From Unio delphinus (lineage: Eukaryota; Mollusca; Bivalvia; Unionida; Unionidae), in assembly GCA_029339505.1 (NCBI GenBank), contig JAQISU010000070.1:3651501-3715500 (forward strand): a stretch of 64,000 bases of DNA, in the 5' to 3' direction. Position numbers and translations under genes: made by a program. The notes beneath the pieces are model-generated. The model was given only the letters and a program-made list of their open reading frames with translations. It was not told the DNA's origin and searched no databases. Position 1 is the stretch's first letter; each line of letters begins with the position of its first letter. Positions 9,630 through 18,159 of the stretch are shown piece by piece.

Positions 9630-9961
9630 CAAAACTCCCTGGAACCCCATGGGCAAAATACCCTGGAGAAAAACACCTTCCAGGATATAGCTACTGTGGC
9701 CCGGGAACACGATTAGATATCAGACTCAATAATCATAACCAACCCAACCCCGGTGAAGAACCAATAAACGCCATTGATAAGGCCTGTCACCTTCATGATG
9801 TCGCTTATAAAAGCAGTAATCTGCAGCACAGGCATCTAGCAGATGTGAAATTAATTCATGCGTTAAATGCCATTCCTGATAAATCCTTCAAAGAAAAATT
9901 GGCTTCATTTTTGATAAAATCGGCAATGAAAAGTAAATTGATGTTAGGTGCTGGTAATTAA
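9602..9961 (+). CDS. Parvovirus-type phospholipase A2 domain
   Basis: The -1 frame after the A tract encodes RGGDIAAK, then KLPGTPWAKYPGEKHLPG, the calcium-binding loop YCGPGTRLDIR, and the catalytic pair in CHLHDVAYKSS. It ends KLMLGAGN. Motif order and spacing match the secreted-PLA2-like domain of parvovirus VP1 and of Polinton/adintovirus PLA2s, which breach endosomal membranes during entry. Catalytic His and Asp are both present. There is no ATG of its own before the domain, which argues for expression as an extension of the upstream zinc protein. It overlaps the possible upstream ATG (9948) of the integrase frame. Confidence 0.85.
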   Translation, partial: RGGDIAAKLAKLPGTPWAKYPGEKHLPGYSYCGPGTRLDIRLNNHNQPNPGEEPINAIDKACHLHDVAYKSSNLQHRHLADVKLIHALNAIPDKSFKEKLASFLIKSAMKSKLMLGAGN

Positions 9962-9968
9962 TAACAAC

Positions 9969-10913
9969 ATGGAATCTATTTATTATTCCCCAAGAGGATA
10001 CTGGAGGGGTAAATCAGCAATCCATAAACTCGCTAGCGCTGCAAAAGTGAAAAAAACCACTGCGGCTCATTGGTTATCCAAACAGGCACTATGGCAAATT
10101 TACTTACCACCACCTAAACAAATTAATGTCTCGCATTTTGATGTGACCTTTCCTAATAAAGTTCATCAGGCTGATCTATTATTTCTGCCACATGACCACG
10201 GTTACAAATACGCATTAACCGTAGTTGATATTGCAAGTCGATACAAAGAAGCAGAACCGTTAAAAACAAAATCGGCCACTGAAGTAGCTTCTGCATTTGA
10301 AAAGATTTATCGAAGGGGTCCTCTGCACTGGCCAAATCTATTACAAATTGATCCTGGCAAGGAATTTCAGGGTGCAGTGTTATCTACAATGAAATATCAC
10401 AATGTCACTATCAGACGGGGGCATACTGCACTGCATCGTGATCAGGCAATTGTAGAACGGTTTAATAAAACCCTTGCTGAGCGGTTATTTGGATATCAAT
10501 ACGCAAAAGAATTCATCCAAGAAAAAAGATCCCGTGAATGGGTTAAAAGGTTACCAGCTGTGATTACTGAACTGAATAACGAGATTACTAGAACCATCAA
10601 CATGAAACCCATCAATGCGATTAAAAAGAAGTCAATACCTGAAAAACCACAAAAAGATTTCAAAGAACCAATTCTTGGTAGTAATGTCATTGTGAGATAT
10701 TTATACGAACCAGGAGAGCTTGAGGGTGGCAGAAAAAGAGCTACTGATCCTATTTGGAGTGTTACTACACACAAGATATCTAGTATAACACGATCTACGG
10801 GTAGACCTCCAATCTATAAACTGGATTCAACTGCCCCTCAGCGGGTTTTTACTAGACAGCAATTACAAGTGATACCTGAGGATACTCAATTACCACCACG
10901 GGGTCTTAACTAG
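9969..10913 (+). CDS. Polinton integrase (retrovirus-type DDE)
   Basis: This is a 314-residue integrase. N-terminal helical DNA-binding part (GYWRGKSAIHKLASAAKV), then the rve core: first Asp in HQADLLFLP, second in QIDPGKEF, Glu in QAIVERFNKTL, with 34 residues between the second Asp and the Glu. The last ~80 residues are basic with an SH3/chromo-like end (PPIYKL ... VFTRQQLQVIPED). I chose ATG 9969 rather than 9948, because 9948 lies inside the PLA2 frame and the Polinton B copy aligns from 9969. It catalyses insertion with 6-bp duplications, as seen at 8458 and 23626. The stop overlaps the convergent polymerase gene by 8 bp. Confidence 0.92.
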   Translation: MESIYYSPRGYWRGKSAIHKLASAAKVKKTTAAHWLSKQALWQIYLPPPKQINVSHFDVTFPNKVHQADLLFLPHDHGYKYALTVVDIASRYKEAEPLKTKSATEVASAFEKIYRRGPLHWPNLLQIDPGKEFQGAVLSTMKYHNVTIRRGHTALHRDQAIVERFNKTLAERLFGYQYAKEFIQEKRSREWVKRLPAVITELNNEITRTINMKPINAIKKKSIPEKPQKDFKEPILGSNVIVRYLYEPGELEGGRKRATDPIWSVTTHKISSITRSTGRPPIYKLDSTAPQRVFTRQQLQVIPEDTQLPPRGLN

Positions 10914-13900
10914 CACCGTTGCGTCTATTGCACTCAAGACAAGTCAACATCACATTGTTTCTGACATGACCGAGATTGTTATTTTTTCTGTCAACGGTGA
11001 ATTGGCGAGGATCCTTATCCGAATACTGCCAACGCATTATACAATTGCAACTTGCGCAGTGATTATTCTGTTGTTTCTTCAAAGTGATTATTAATTCAGC
11101 ATCAATATCAAATTCTCGTTGGTTTTTTTTGTCCTGTTGTTTGTAACCGGAGAGTTTTTTATCAATAATATCATCTATTGTGGTGTCATTATCATCACCA
11201 ATGATTTCATCATCGAGGACAATTCTTCGAAGTTGATTTATTTTTCGTACTCTTGATACTGCGAGATAGACTAAATTCGACCATTCTATGCGATTATCTA
11301 CTATCCAAACAATTGTATCCGATATAGTCAATCCCTGTGAAGAGTGTATTGTTGCTGCGTATCCTAGCGTCCATGGGGATTTATTAGCACGCAATGCATC
11401 TTCAACGACATTGATATCAACCAGCACAATATCATTTAATACGTGAATTTGTTTTTCACTTCCTGACTTTGTCAGGCCTGGAATATCAACTTCAATGTTC
11501 TGTTTTCGTGTATCCGAGGGCCTATAACAAAGAGGCACTGGAAGTGTTGCAAATTTTTGTTTATGCAATTCAAATAACTTCATCTGAAGTGTATCCCTGA
11601 CTATTTTTCTACTTGCAATGATCAAATCGTTTGGTCTCCACATTTCCCAAAACTCATTCATTGGAGTTTCCGAAATTATTTCACGGGCTATTTCACACTG
11701 GATTCTATCCGGTTGTAATCTAATTAGTTTCTTAAATTCTTTTAATTCATTATCAAGTGATCTATGATCGGTATCAATTTCTTCATAATAGTCTACAAAA
11801 CCCTTTAGCCATTCATGGGGGGATGCACCTACAAATGGTGGAGGTTGGCCGTGATCACCGCACATAACGATTTTTGTATTTTTCAATAACAACCACTCAA
11901 GAAATATTTTTAATACATCTAATGGCACTGTGTCTATTTCATCCCAAATCATGATTTCAGGAAAAAATTTCTCTCCCATGCGCTCAGGAGTCCACTTATC
12001 TCCCTTCCATCGGAAAAAACTATGATAGGTACAGGCATTTACCCCTTGCTGTATCATTTCTCTTGCAAGTCTGTGAGTCGGTGTTAGCACAATCATATTT
12101 GATTTCCCACGAAATAACTCAATTGCCCGGGTTGTTTTTTCTGACCCACCACAGCCGTTTAAATAAACTGTTTTATATCTACAGATTGGATCAGAAATCG
12201 GTGGTGCATTAGAAAATTCTGATTGAATCTCTTTGAGATTCCGATAATTATTTTCAATGGTAACATCTGCTGATTGAATATAATCATGAAGCATTTCTTT
12301 CTTAATTCTCCATGACCCCCAATTCTCGTTGCCAGTAGCCTTAAAATCAGCCATTTTGCTATTTATGTAAAATGAATCAGTGGCAACTCTAACTGCGGTG
12401 GTAGGAAATTTATTAATCATTGAAAACAGATTAATAGAAGCATAACCAAGCATAGAAGCTCTCAAATGTGTGTACTGCGGATTGTATCCATCATTGTAAG
12501 TAACAATTGTACCCAATTTGGTTCCATCGGACATAAATGCATCCTTACGATTGACATATAGGCCTTTATTCGTTAAATCCGAGATTAAAAAATCGTATTC
12601 AGCATTGTCTATAATCAACCGTGAAGAATATCTCGTATTGTCGTATTTGCCACCCTGAGTGAATTTACCGATTATTCTTCGTCCAAGATCTTTTGCTTCA
12701 TTGTTTCTGATTTCAAATAACTGTTTGGACCAATCCATGATTTGTTGTTCATTAAAATCAGGAAACAGTTTTCGCTCTTCGCTAATTATTTTTTCTAGAT
12801 CAGGTTGGGGTAACCAGACTGATTTCTGTGCTCGATAGGATATAATTGCTTCACTGACAATTAATGATTTTAACATCCTACAATCAAGCATATACCGTAA
12901 TAACACTATTGGCATCCAGTGTTTTTCAGACATGTGTTTACCAATCCAAAGATAACTACACGGATGAAGTCCTTCAGCCATTTCAAATGATACCACACAA
13001 GCGAATCCGATTAAATCAAAATCAGGCAGTGGTCCATTAATAGCAACACGGGTCATTTCGTGTGTGGGGTGTCCAAATCGTTTGAAATATTTCTCGCATT
13101 CTCCATACCCGAGAAAACTTCCTGGATAACATGCAATCATATCAACTGAAATAACGGTATCAGGGTCGTATTTTGTATTCCATAAACCTCCATGGCTGTA
13201 TTCAAGACAGGAAAATCTGACATCTGATAAAAACTCACTTCGTGTTGGTTTCCACGCGTTTTTCTTTCTAGCAAAATGTGCTGCAATTGATGGTAGTGTA
13301 AAACAGTTTGCTAATAATTGATCGTTGTCTTCCTCCAGAGAGTTCTCTGGAGAAAACTCACTAGCTAGTTGTTTCATTTGATTATGCAGCTCTTCAGTAC
13401 GGTACAATTCTCCGTTGGGCCTTACAAACTGATCAAATCTACATTCCTCGTCTGAAGTACTATGAAATAGCCACATTGACACAGGATCGTTTTTACTCAA
13501 ATGGTAAATAGCATCAAATAATTTCTGCTCTGAAAAAAACTCTTCTGTTCCCAACAGATATTTTACGGTTCTATCCCGTGGAAATATTGTTACTGCAGAT
13601 GACCACGCATGTTCGTTATGATCAATAATCTGTATTGGGGCTCCTTTTGATTTATATTTCGATTCGTATAATACTTCATGGGTGATTGTCGTTACTGATA
13701 TTAGAAATCTCAATGATGTTTCTAATTTAGCTATATCCTGAATTGTTGCCCCATGCTGTTTCACTGTCAGTTCCCATTCGGTTATTTTTTTTCGTCTTAG
13801 ATCAGTTAGTTTATTTCCCCGGGACGCATTTGTGAAGTGTTCCATTATTCGTGTTGCTACACAATTGAGCCCTGTCGAATATTTCATGGGTGCTAGTTTT

Positions 13901-14373
13901 GCAATATCAGGTTTGTCATTGAGCGGATATATCCCGTAAACAACTGCTGTGACAGGATAAGATCTTTCGTAGTAGGGTTTATCAATTCCAGTCAAAATTC
14001 CTGGTTTTGAATCCTGATTCACAGTGACAGTTTTTTTGTCCTTAAGAATGGGTTCAAATTTATCCCTAATGATCCATTTTCCATTATCACGGATAAGGAA
14101 TTTTATTCGAAAAAAATTTCTTTCTTCCCCAAGACGTGAGATTATCACTGTTGCTTTTTCATCATTCATGGTAGCGTCAACACGGCCTTGTATTCGAAAT
14201 GTTGACCAACAATGAGCTGCCCCATCACGCTTGAATTCATTAAAACAGTCTCTGATTTTACTAATCAAGGTTCTATCAAGAATTTTATTCTTTGGTGTAT
14301 CAGAAACTCTATCAAGATTGAATTGAACACTTTTCCAGGGCTTAATTTTCGATAATCTCTCGAACTCCTCCAT
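10906..14373 (-). CDS. Fused family B DNA polymerase - SF1 helicase - HNH zinc protein
   Basis: This is a 1155-residue replication protein. The polymerase part ends by ~700: motif A-like VDMIACYPGSFLG (~410), motif B-like GRRIIGKFTQGG (~564), motif C VRVATDSFYI (~661). The SF1 (Pif1/RecD-like) helicase is ~735-1045: Walker A GCGGSEKTT (739-747), Walker B MIWDEID (~808), GDHGQPPP (~839), TIHSSQGLTI (~1008), YLAVSR (~1036). An HNH-type zinc module follows, ~1104-1150: CASC, VDRKNNNLGH, CLEC. The conserved P-loop glycine is Glu (GAA), which should cripple ATP binding. No exonuclease domain was recognised. I recall similarly fused proteins from some fungal (Rhizophagus) genomes, unverified. Start ATG 14373 faces the 14398 gene across 24 bp. 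Confidence 0.88.
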   Translation of the reverse strand: MEEFERLSKIKPWKSVQFNLDRVSDTPKNKILDRTLISKIRDCFNEFKRDGAAHCWSTFRIQGRVDATMNDEKATVIISRLGEERNFFRIKFLIRDNGKWIIRDKFEPILKDKKTVTVNQDSKPGILTGIDKPYYERSYPVTAVVYGIYPLNDKPDIAKLAPMKYSTGLNCVATRIMEHFTNASRGNKLTDLRRKKITEWELTVKQHGATIQDIAKLETSLRFLISVTTITHEVLYESKYKSKGAPIQIIDHNEHAWSSAVTIFPRDRTVKYLLGTEEFFSEQKLFDAIYHLSKNDPVSMWLFHSTSDEECRFDQFVRPNGELYRTEELHNQMKQLASEFSPENSLEEDNDQLLANCFTLPSIAAHFARKKNAWKPTRSEFLSDVRFSCLEYSHGGLWNTKYDPDTVISVDMIACYPGSFLGYGECEKYFKRFGHPTHEMTRVAINGPLPDFDLIGFACVVSFEMAEGLHPCSYLWIGKHMSEKHWMPIVLLRYMLDCRMLKSLIVSEAIISYRAQKSVWLPQPDLEKIISEERKLFPDFNEQQIMDWSKQLFEIRNNEAKDLGRRIIGKFTQGGKYDNTRYSSRLIIDNAEYDFLISDLTNKGLYVNRKDAFMSDGTKLGTIVTYNDGYNPQYTHLRASMLGYASINLFSMINKFPTTAVRVATDSFYINSKMADFKATGNENWGSWRIKKEMLHDYIQSADVTIENNYRNLKEIQSEFSNAPPISDPICRYKTVYLNGCGGSEKTTRAIELFRGKSNMIVLTPTHRLAREMIQQGVNACTYHSFFRWKGDKWTPERMGEKFFPEIMIWDEIDTVPLDVLKIFLEWLLLKNTKIVMCGDHGQPPPFVGASPHEWLKGFVDYYEEIDTDHRSLDNELKEFKKLIRLQPDRIQCEIAREIISETPMNEFWEMWRPNDLIIASRKIVRDTLQMKLFELHKQKFATLPVPLCYRPSDTRKQNIEVDIPGLTKSGSEKQIHVLNDIVLVDINVVEDALRANKSPWTLGYAATIHSSQGLTISDTIVWIVDNRIEWSNLVYLAVSRVRKINQLRRIVLDDEIIGDDNDTTIDDIIDKKLSGYKQQDKKNQREFDIDAELIITLKKQQNNHCASCNCIMRWQYSDKDPRQFTVDRKNNNLGHVRNNVMLTCLECNRRNGAS

Positions 14374-14397
14374 ACTATAATTAAAACAAGCATTTAA
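14374..14397. promoter_or_regulatory. 24-bp AT-rich divergent promoter-like spacer
   Basis: The whole gap between the polymerase start (minus) and the zinc-protein start (plus) is AT-rich (TATAATTAAAACAAGC core). It mirrors the 17-bp divergent spacer at 9424-9440. Confidence 0.4.
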
Positions 14398-14766
14398 ATG
14401 AAAGATTTATGTATAATGAATCACTGCAAATGGCTTATGATTGGATCAGTAATCCCGTGTAACAAATCATGCAGAAATGAGTTCTGTGGGTATCATATGC
14501 AAAGCTTTCGTCGTGGAAGCCTTGGTCCGTTACCCTGTATTCGATGTGGGGTTGGGGTCAGGGGAAAATCACGATTATGTGTAAATTGCGGTGGTAAGCG
14601 ATACAGGGAATTGAAGCGTTATTATGATAAAAGAATAAAAAATGGACAATCAATCAGAAATTTTGACCCTGACGCTGACAACGTCCTTGACAAAATCATA
14701 AGAACCCCTCAAGACTACATCGAAAGGTTCATTATTGAACCAAACAATGAATTAGACAAACAATAG
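14398..14766 (+). CDS. Cys-rich zinc-ribbon protein
   Basis: This 122-residue protein has an N-terminal Cys/His cluster (MNHCKW ... PCNKSCRNEFCGYH) and a CxxC...CxxC ribbon (LPCIRCGVG ... RLCVNCGGKRYRE), then a basic helix and an acidic C-terminus. The layout suggests two zinc sites, so nucleic-acid or protein binding; no enzyme signature is present. It is the first gene of the rightward cluster, divergent from the polymerase, so an early or regulatory role is plausible but inferred. The stop is 14 bp before the next start. Confidence 0.65.
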   Translation: MKDLCIMNHCKWLMIGSVIPCNKSCRNEFCGYHMQSFRRGSLGPLPCIRCGVGVRGKSRLCVNCGGKRYRELKRYYDKRIKNGQSIRNFDPDADNVLDKIIRTPQDYIERFIIEPNNELDKQ

Positions 14767-14780
14767 TATTATGTATACGA

Positions 14781-15272
14781 ATGAACCAAGAATTCAGACA
14801 GCATCCCTTGATTACAAATTATGAAGCATCCAGTGATGGTACAGTCAGAAACCGTAGACTAAAGAAACCAGTTGGTGTTGTGAGTATTCATGGGTATTTC
14901 AGGTTTACTGTTGGAAAGAAAACTTATCTCAATCACAGAATAGTATTTGAATGCTTTTATGGATTGATCGAGGATGATTTTGTTATCGATCACAAAGATT
15001 CTAATCCGAAAAACAATTCTTTATCAAATCTGCAAGCTATCACACAAAGTGAGAATTTGAAAAGGGGGAAGACTGGCACTTGTTCAAATAAAGCGAGACC
15101 CGTAAAATCTTTGAATACAATAACTAACGAAGAGAAAATATTTCAATCATTATATAAGGCTGGTAAATTTTTCAATATTTGTAGAGCCTCAGTACGATTC
15201 GTTGCAGAGGGGATTTATCGATCGGCTATTTCAAAAAAGAGCGGGCAAAAAGTTCAATTTAGTTATGTCTAA
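14781..15272 (+). CDS. HNH homing-type endonuclease with NUMOD modules
   Basis: This is a 163-residue protein. A NUMOD4-like opening (NYEASSDGTVRNRRLKK, residues ~14-30) leads into an HNH core (LNHRIVFECFYG ... VIDHKDSNPKNNSLSNLQAIT) with the DH pair and downstream Asn residues intact. A NUMOD1-like DNA-binding end follows (VKSLNTITNEEKIFQSLYKAGKFF). This is the standard build of free-standing phage-type and large-virus homing nucleases. No intron or intein is visible around it. Its stop overlaps the next start (ATGTCTAA), suggesting coupled genes. It may be a parasite of the element or a domesticated nuclease. Confidence 0.85.
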   Translation: MNQEFRQHPLITNYEASSDGTVRNRRLKKPVGVVSIHGYFRFTVGKKTYLNHRIVFECFYGLIEDDFVIDHKDSNPKNNSLSNLQAITQSENLKRGKTGTCSNKARPVKSLNTITNEEKIFQSLYKAGKFFNICRASVRFVAEGIYRSAISKKSGQKVQFSYV

Positions 15273-15588
15273 TGCATCATATTTTTCAATTAGAGATATG
15301 TCATGTTATAGAATAATGAATTCTGAAAACATGAATAGCATCATAGTTGAAATAGCAAAATTGAAAAATCAGGATATCAAACTATCAGATGGATTAAATC
15401 CTGATCAAATTGTGTCTGATTTTCAGGATATAGAATACGGCGTTAACAACAATAAATATATGCTACCAAAGAAATATGCAATCATCAAAAGAATTCAGAA
15501 TTCTATTAGAGACTCTCTTTCATTTTCCAGTGACATCAGTGTGTTCGTTCCGTTGTATACTATCGTAGAGGGATACGAAAAGAATTAG
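15265..15588 (+). pseudogene. Unassigned ~107-residue protein, probably frameshifted near its end
   Basis: It starts at ATG 15265, overlapping the endonuclease stop. It is mixed helical with no recognised motif. Just before the stop at 15586-15588 another phase opens and continues for about 70 bases (LGNEYELKKEVNSKIRN, helical and charged) to a TGA near 15660, so one base appears lost around 15575-15585. It is likely a small accessory protein of Polinton A. Confidence 0.5.
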
Positions 15589-15661
15589 GTAACGAATACG
15601 AATTGAAAAAAGAAGTCAACTCTAAAATTAGAAACCTACGAGCACTAATTCAAGAAAATTG

Positions 15662-16639
15662 ATTGCCCGACCCTTATCATTTTTTTATTGTGACCGTAAA
15701 ATCTCAATGGGATTTTCATATTTTTTTTAGCACTTTTTGATTGAAATTATCAAAAACTATTTCACACTGAATAAAATTCTAACAGCTTTTCTCTACGGAA
15801 AATCCCATGCAAAATCGACTACTTGACCCTACGTGTTTTTTTGATAAAAATCGATGAAAAATGACCAAAAGTCGCTGAAAACAGGCAAAAATCATCAAAA
15901 ATTGGCTCAAAATCGATGAAAATCAATCCTAACAGCTTTTCTTTACGGAAAATCACATGCAAAATCGACCATTTGACTGTAAAATCTCAACTGAAAAAAC
16001 CATCAAAATGACACAAAATGGTACAAAAATAACACAAAATCAGTGAAATCAGTGATAAACAGGCAAAAAAGTAAAAATATTTCAGAGGCACTACAAATAA
16101 AATTATTTCAGTAGTACAAATATTTCAATGGCACTACAAATAAAATTATTTCAGTAGTACAAATATTTCAATGGCACTAGATTCTGTTGCAACAATCATG
16201 TCTTTACGGAAAATCGACCACTCAACTGAAAAACCATCAAAATCAATCCTAACAGCTTTTCTTTACGGAAAATCCTATGCAAAATCGACTACTTGACCCT
16301 ACGTGGTTTTTTGATAAAAATCATCAAAAAATGACTAAAAATCATCAAAAATGACTGAAAATCATCAAAAATTGGCTCAAAATTGATGAAAATCAATCCT
16401 AACAGCTTTTCTCTACGGAAAATCCCATGCAAAATCGACTACTTGACCGTAAAATTTCTTTGAGAATAACCACCAAAACTGTCAAAAAATCAGTGAAAAA
16501 CCACCAAAACTGTCAAAAAATCAGTGAAAAACCACCAAAACTGTCAAAAAATCAGTGAAATCAGTGAATAAAAAATAAAAATATTTCACAGCAATAAAAA
16601 TAAAAATATTTCACAGCAATAAAATATTGGACCGTTAGG
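15662..16639. repeat. Non-coding complex repeat block of Polinton A
   Basis: There is no gene for about 1 kb. A ~45-bp module (core TTTTCTCTACGGAAAATCCC) recurs near 15785, 15935, 16255 and 16410, usually followed by a CGACTACTTGACC string. Other local repeats are GTGAAAAACCACCAAAACTG three times at ~16490-16560, a BsmI-like TGGCACTACAAATAAAATTA pair at ~16090-16150, and AAATATTTCACAGCAATAAA twice at the end. TCATCAAAAA-type motifs are scattered throughout. The block separates the replication cluster from the virion cluster, so an origin, enhancer or packaging signal is possible. Confidence 0.8.
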
Positions 16640-16651
16640 GTGGAATCATCG

Positions 16652-17578
16652 ATGGGGAAAATTGTTTTGCAATTGAAAAATGGTTTGCGATTTCAAATAA
16701 TGGTCAATGAAGCATTAACGACCCGATTGGCTCGTGAACGATTAGATGCAGTTAAGAGATTTGTACCAATTCGTGACTCTGTCAGAAATAAACTGCAACA
16801 ACGACAGAGTCTTCAGACTGACTTTGCTGAGGAATCTAAAGAGTTGTTTAAACCAATAACTACAACAACGAAACAGATAGTGTCAACAATCTCTGAACAA
16901 GGAAAAAAACAAGAAGAGACTTTTCTCCCTGTGTTAGAAAAAATAGCAAAAAGAACTAAACAAACAAAAAAATCATTAAAAACACTTCCTCAGGATATAT
17001 CAACCGCTTCAGAACGAAAATTTGAAGGATTTCAGGAAGAACTAGTTAGTGGACAACTACCTATATCAATTATATTTACCGATAGCGCTAAAAAACGAAT
17101 CTTCAAGGAGGATATAGACAATTTAGGTGAATTTGCTGCTAACAGCTATGATTCACAAGAGAAGTTTTTCAAGGACAATTATACGAATTATAGAATGTCA
17201 CATAATGAATGGGCTGATATAGTGTATGAAAAAAATACTGGGAATTTAGATAGAAGGATGAAGGAATACAGGGACTTCAAGAGAAAATTTCAACTCCATT
17301 TAAGACAGCCATACGATGAGAAGGAATTTCTGGAGAGTGGAATTTCACGGGAAAATCGTCTAGTTGGAAACGCTAGCGTTACTTGTCCTGGTAACATTCT
17401 CAGTGATATATCACGGTTAGAAGTTCTCATCGGAGGAAAACGAGCTGGAAATAACTCTCCGGAAATAATTAATGAAGCAGCTGATATCTGTAGACGGTTA
17501 TTTCAAGGTGGTATCATGGATATCAAAACATATCGAGATTTCATTGACGAGTTAGCAAATGGGTATCACAGTGATTAA
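16652..17578 (+). CDS. Unassigned 308-residue Polinton A protein
   Basis: ATG 16652 (MGKIVLQLKNGLRFQIMVNE) is preferred over the in-frame GTG 12 bases upstream. The N-terminal third is polar and coiled-coil-like (SVRNKLQQRQSLQTDF ... TSEQGKKQEE region). The middle and C-terminus are mixed alpha/beta with YRMSHNEWADIVYE and a final helical part. No known domain is recognised. It is the first gene after the repeat block and just upstream of the core-protein and hexon genes, so a structural or scaffolding role is the natural guess. Confidence 0.65.
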   Translation: MGKIVLQLKNGLRFQIMVNEALTTRLARERLDAVKRFVPIRDSVRNKLQQRQSLQTDFAEESKELFKPITTTTKQIVSTISEQGKKQEETFLPVLEKIAKRTKQTKKSLKTLPQDISTASERKFEGFQEELVSGQLPISIIFTDSAKKRIFKEDIDNLGEFAANSYDSQEKFFKDNYTNYRMSHNEWADIVYEKNTGNLDRRMKEYRDFKRKFQLHLRQPYDEKEFLESGISRENRLVGNASVTCPGNILSDISRLEVLIGGKRAGNNSPEIINEAADICRRLFQGGIMDIKTYRDFIDELANGYHSD

Positions 17579-17604
17579 TTGAAAAATCACTGATTAGATA
17601 AATA

Positions 17605-17634
17605 ACAATTGAAAACACTAGTGTTTTTATAATA
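17605..17634 (+). promoter_or_regulatory. Palindrome-plus-TATA motif before the core-protein gene
   Basis: CAATTGAAAACACTAGTGTT followed by TTTATAATA and the ATG. The same arrangement, CAATTGAAAACGCTAGCGTA then TTTAAAATAAAA and ATG, precedes the 21470 gene. Confidence 0.55.
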
Positions 17635-18075
17635 ATGATCATACACTACAATCATGATAAACCAACCCTCGTCTATGTAGTTAATTCACGATTGCCTGTT
17701 TATAGAGCATACTACGGAGATGGTTTAGGTAATACCATTGCTGGGTTATTTGCAAGAATGGCTCCAAAAGTGATGCCGTTAGACAAACAATTATCAATGA
17801 AAGCCATTGATGTTATTCGTGATAAGGGTATTGGTGCTGTTGGAGATCTTACCGGAAAAGCGTTTTCAGCCGCGAAGAATAAAATAACATCATTAGTGAG
17901 ACGAAAAAAGAAACCGGTACCATTGCCATCTACAGCAGAAATGCCTGCAAGTGTTAGTAAAATAATAAATAACGCAATAGATGAAAAACTAGCATCATTG
18001 GTGACTCCAAGTGACCAAAATAACATGATAGCAAACATGATAGCGGGAAGTGGCTTTAAAAAACCACGTCGATGA
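17635..18075 (+). CDS. Basic core / pX-like virion protein
   Basis: This 146-residue protein carries VYRAYYGDGLGNTIAGLFARMAP near its start. The VYRGxxxxxGxGLGxxFxxLF pattern is seen in small basic proteins directly upstream of Polinton hexons, and the decayed homologue at 27778 in Polinton C has the same position and motif. A basic patch (VRRKKKPVP) sits in the middle and a KKPRR tail at the end. Adenovirus mu/pVI-like DNA-condensing or membrane roles have been suggested for such proteins. Context and motif support a virion protein; the exact role is inferred. Confidence 0.7.
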   Translation: MIIHYNHDKPTLVYVVNSRLPVYRAYYGDGLGNTIAGLFARMAPKVMPLDKQLSMKAIDVIRDKGIGAVGDLTGKAFSAAKNKITSLVRRKKKPVPLPSTAEMPASVSKIINNAIDEKLASLVTPSDQNNMIANMIAGSGFKKPRR

Positions 18076-18159
18076 AATCCTACGGATTTTCACGCTAGCG
18101 TTTTTCACGATGAAAATCTTTTATGATTTCACGATTTAGACTCTGATAAATAGAATAAA
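18076..18159 (+). promoter_or_regulatory. Hairpin-rich spacer before the hexon gene
   Basis: It contains CACGCTAGCGTTTTTCACGA and further GAAAATC/GATTTTC complements able to fold, then an AT-rich box (GATAAATAGAATAAA) abutting the hexon ATG. The CGCTAGCG palindrome recurs in two other Polinton A spacers. Confidence 0.45.

Noticed and set aside
17712..18038. 108-residue minus-strand frame opposite the core protein
   Set aside because: Shadow of the core gene; no promoter-like motif or family signal.
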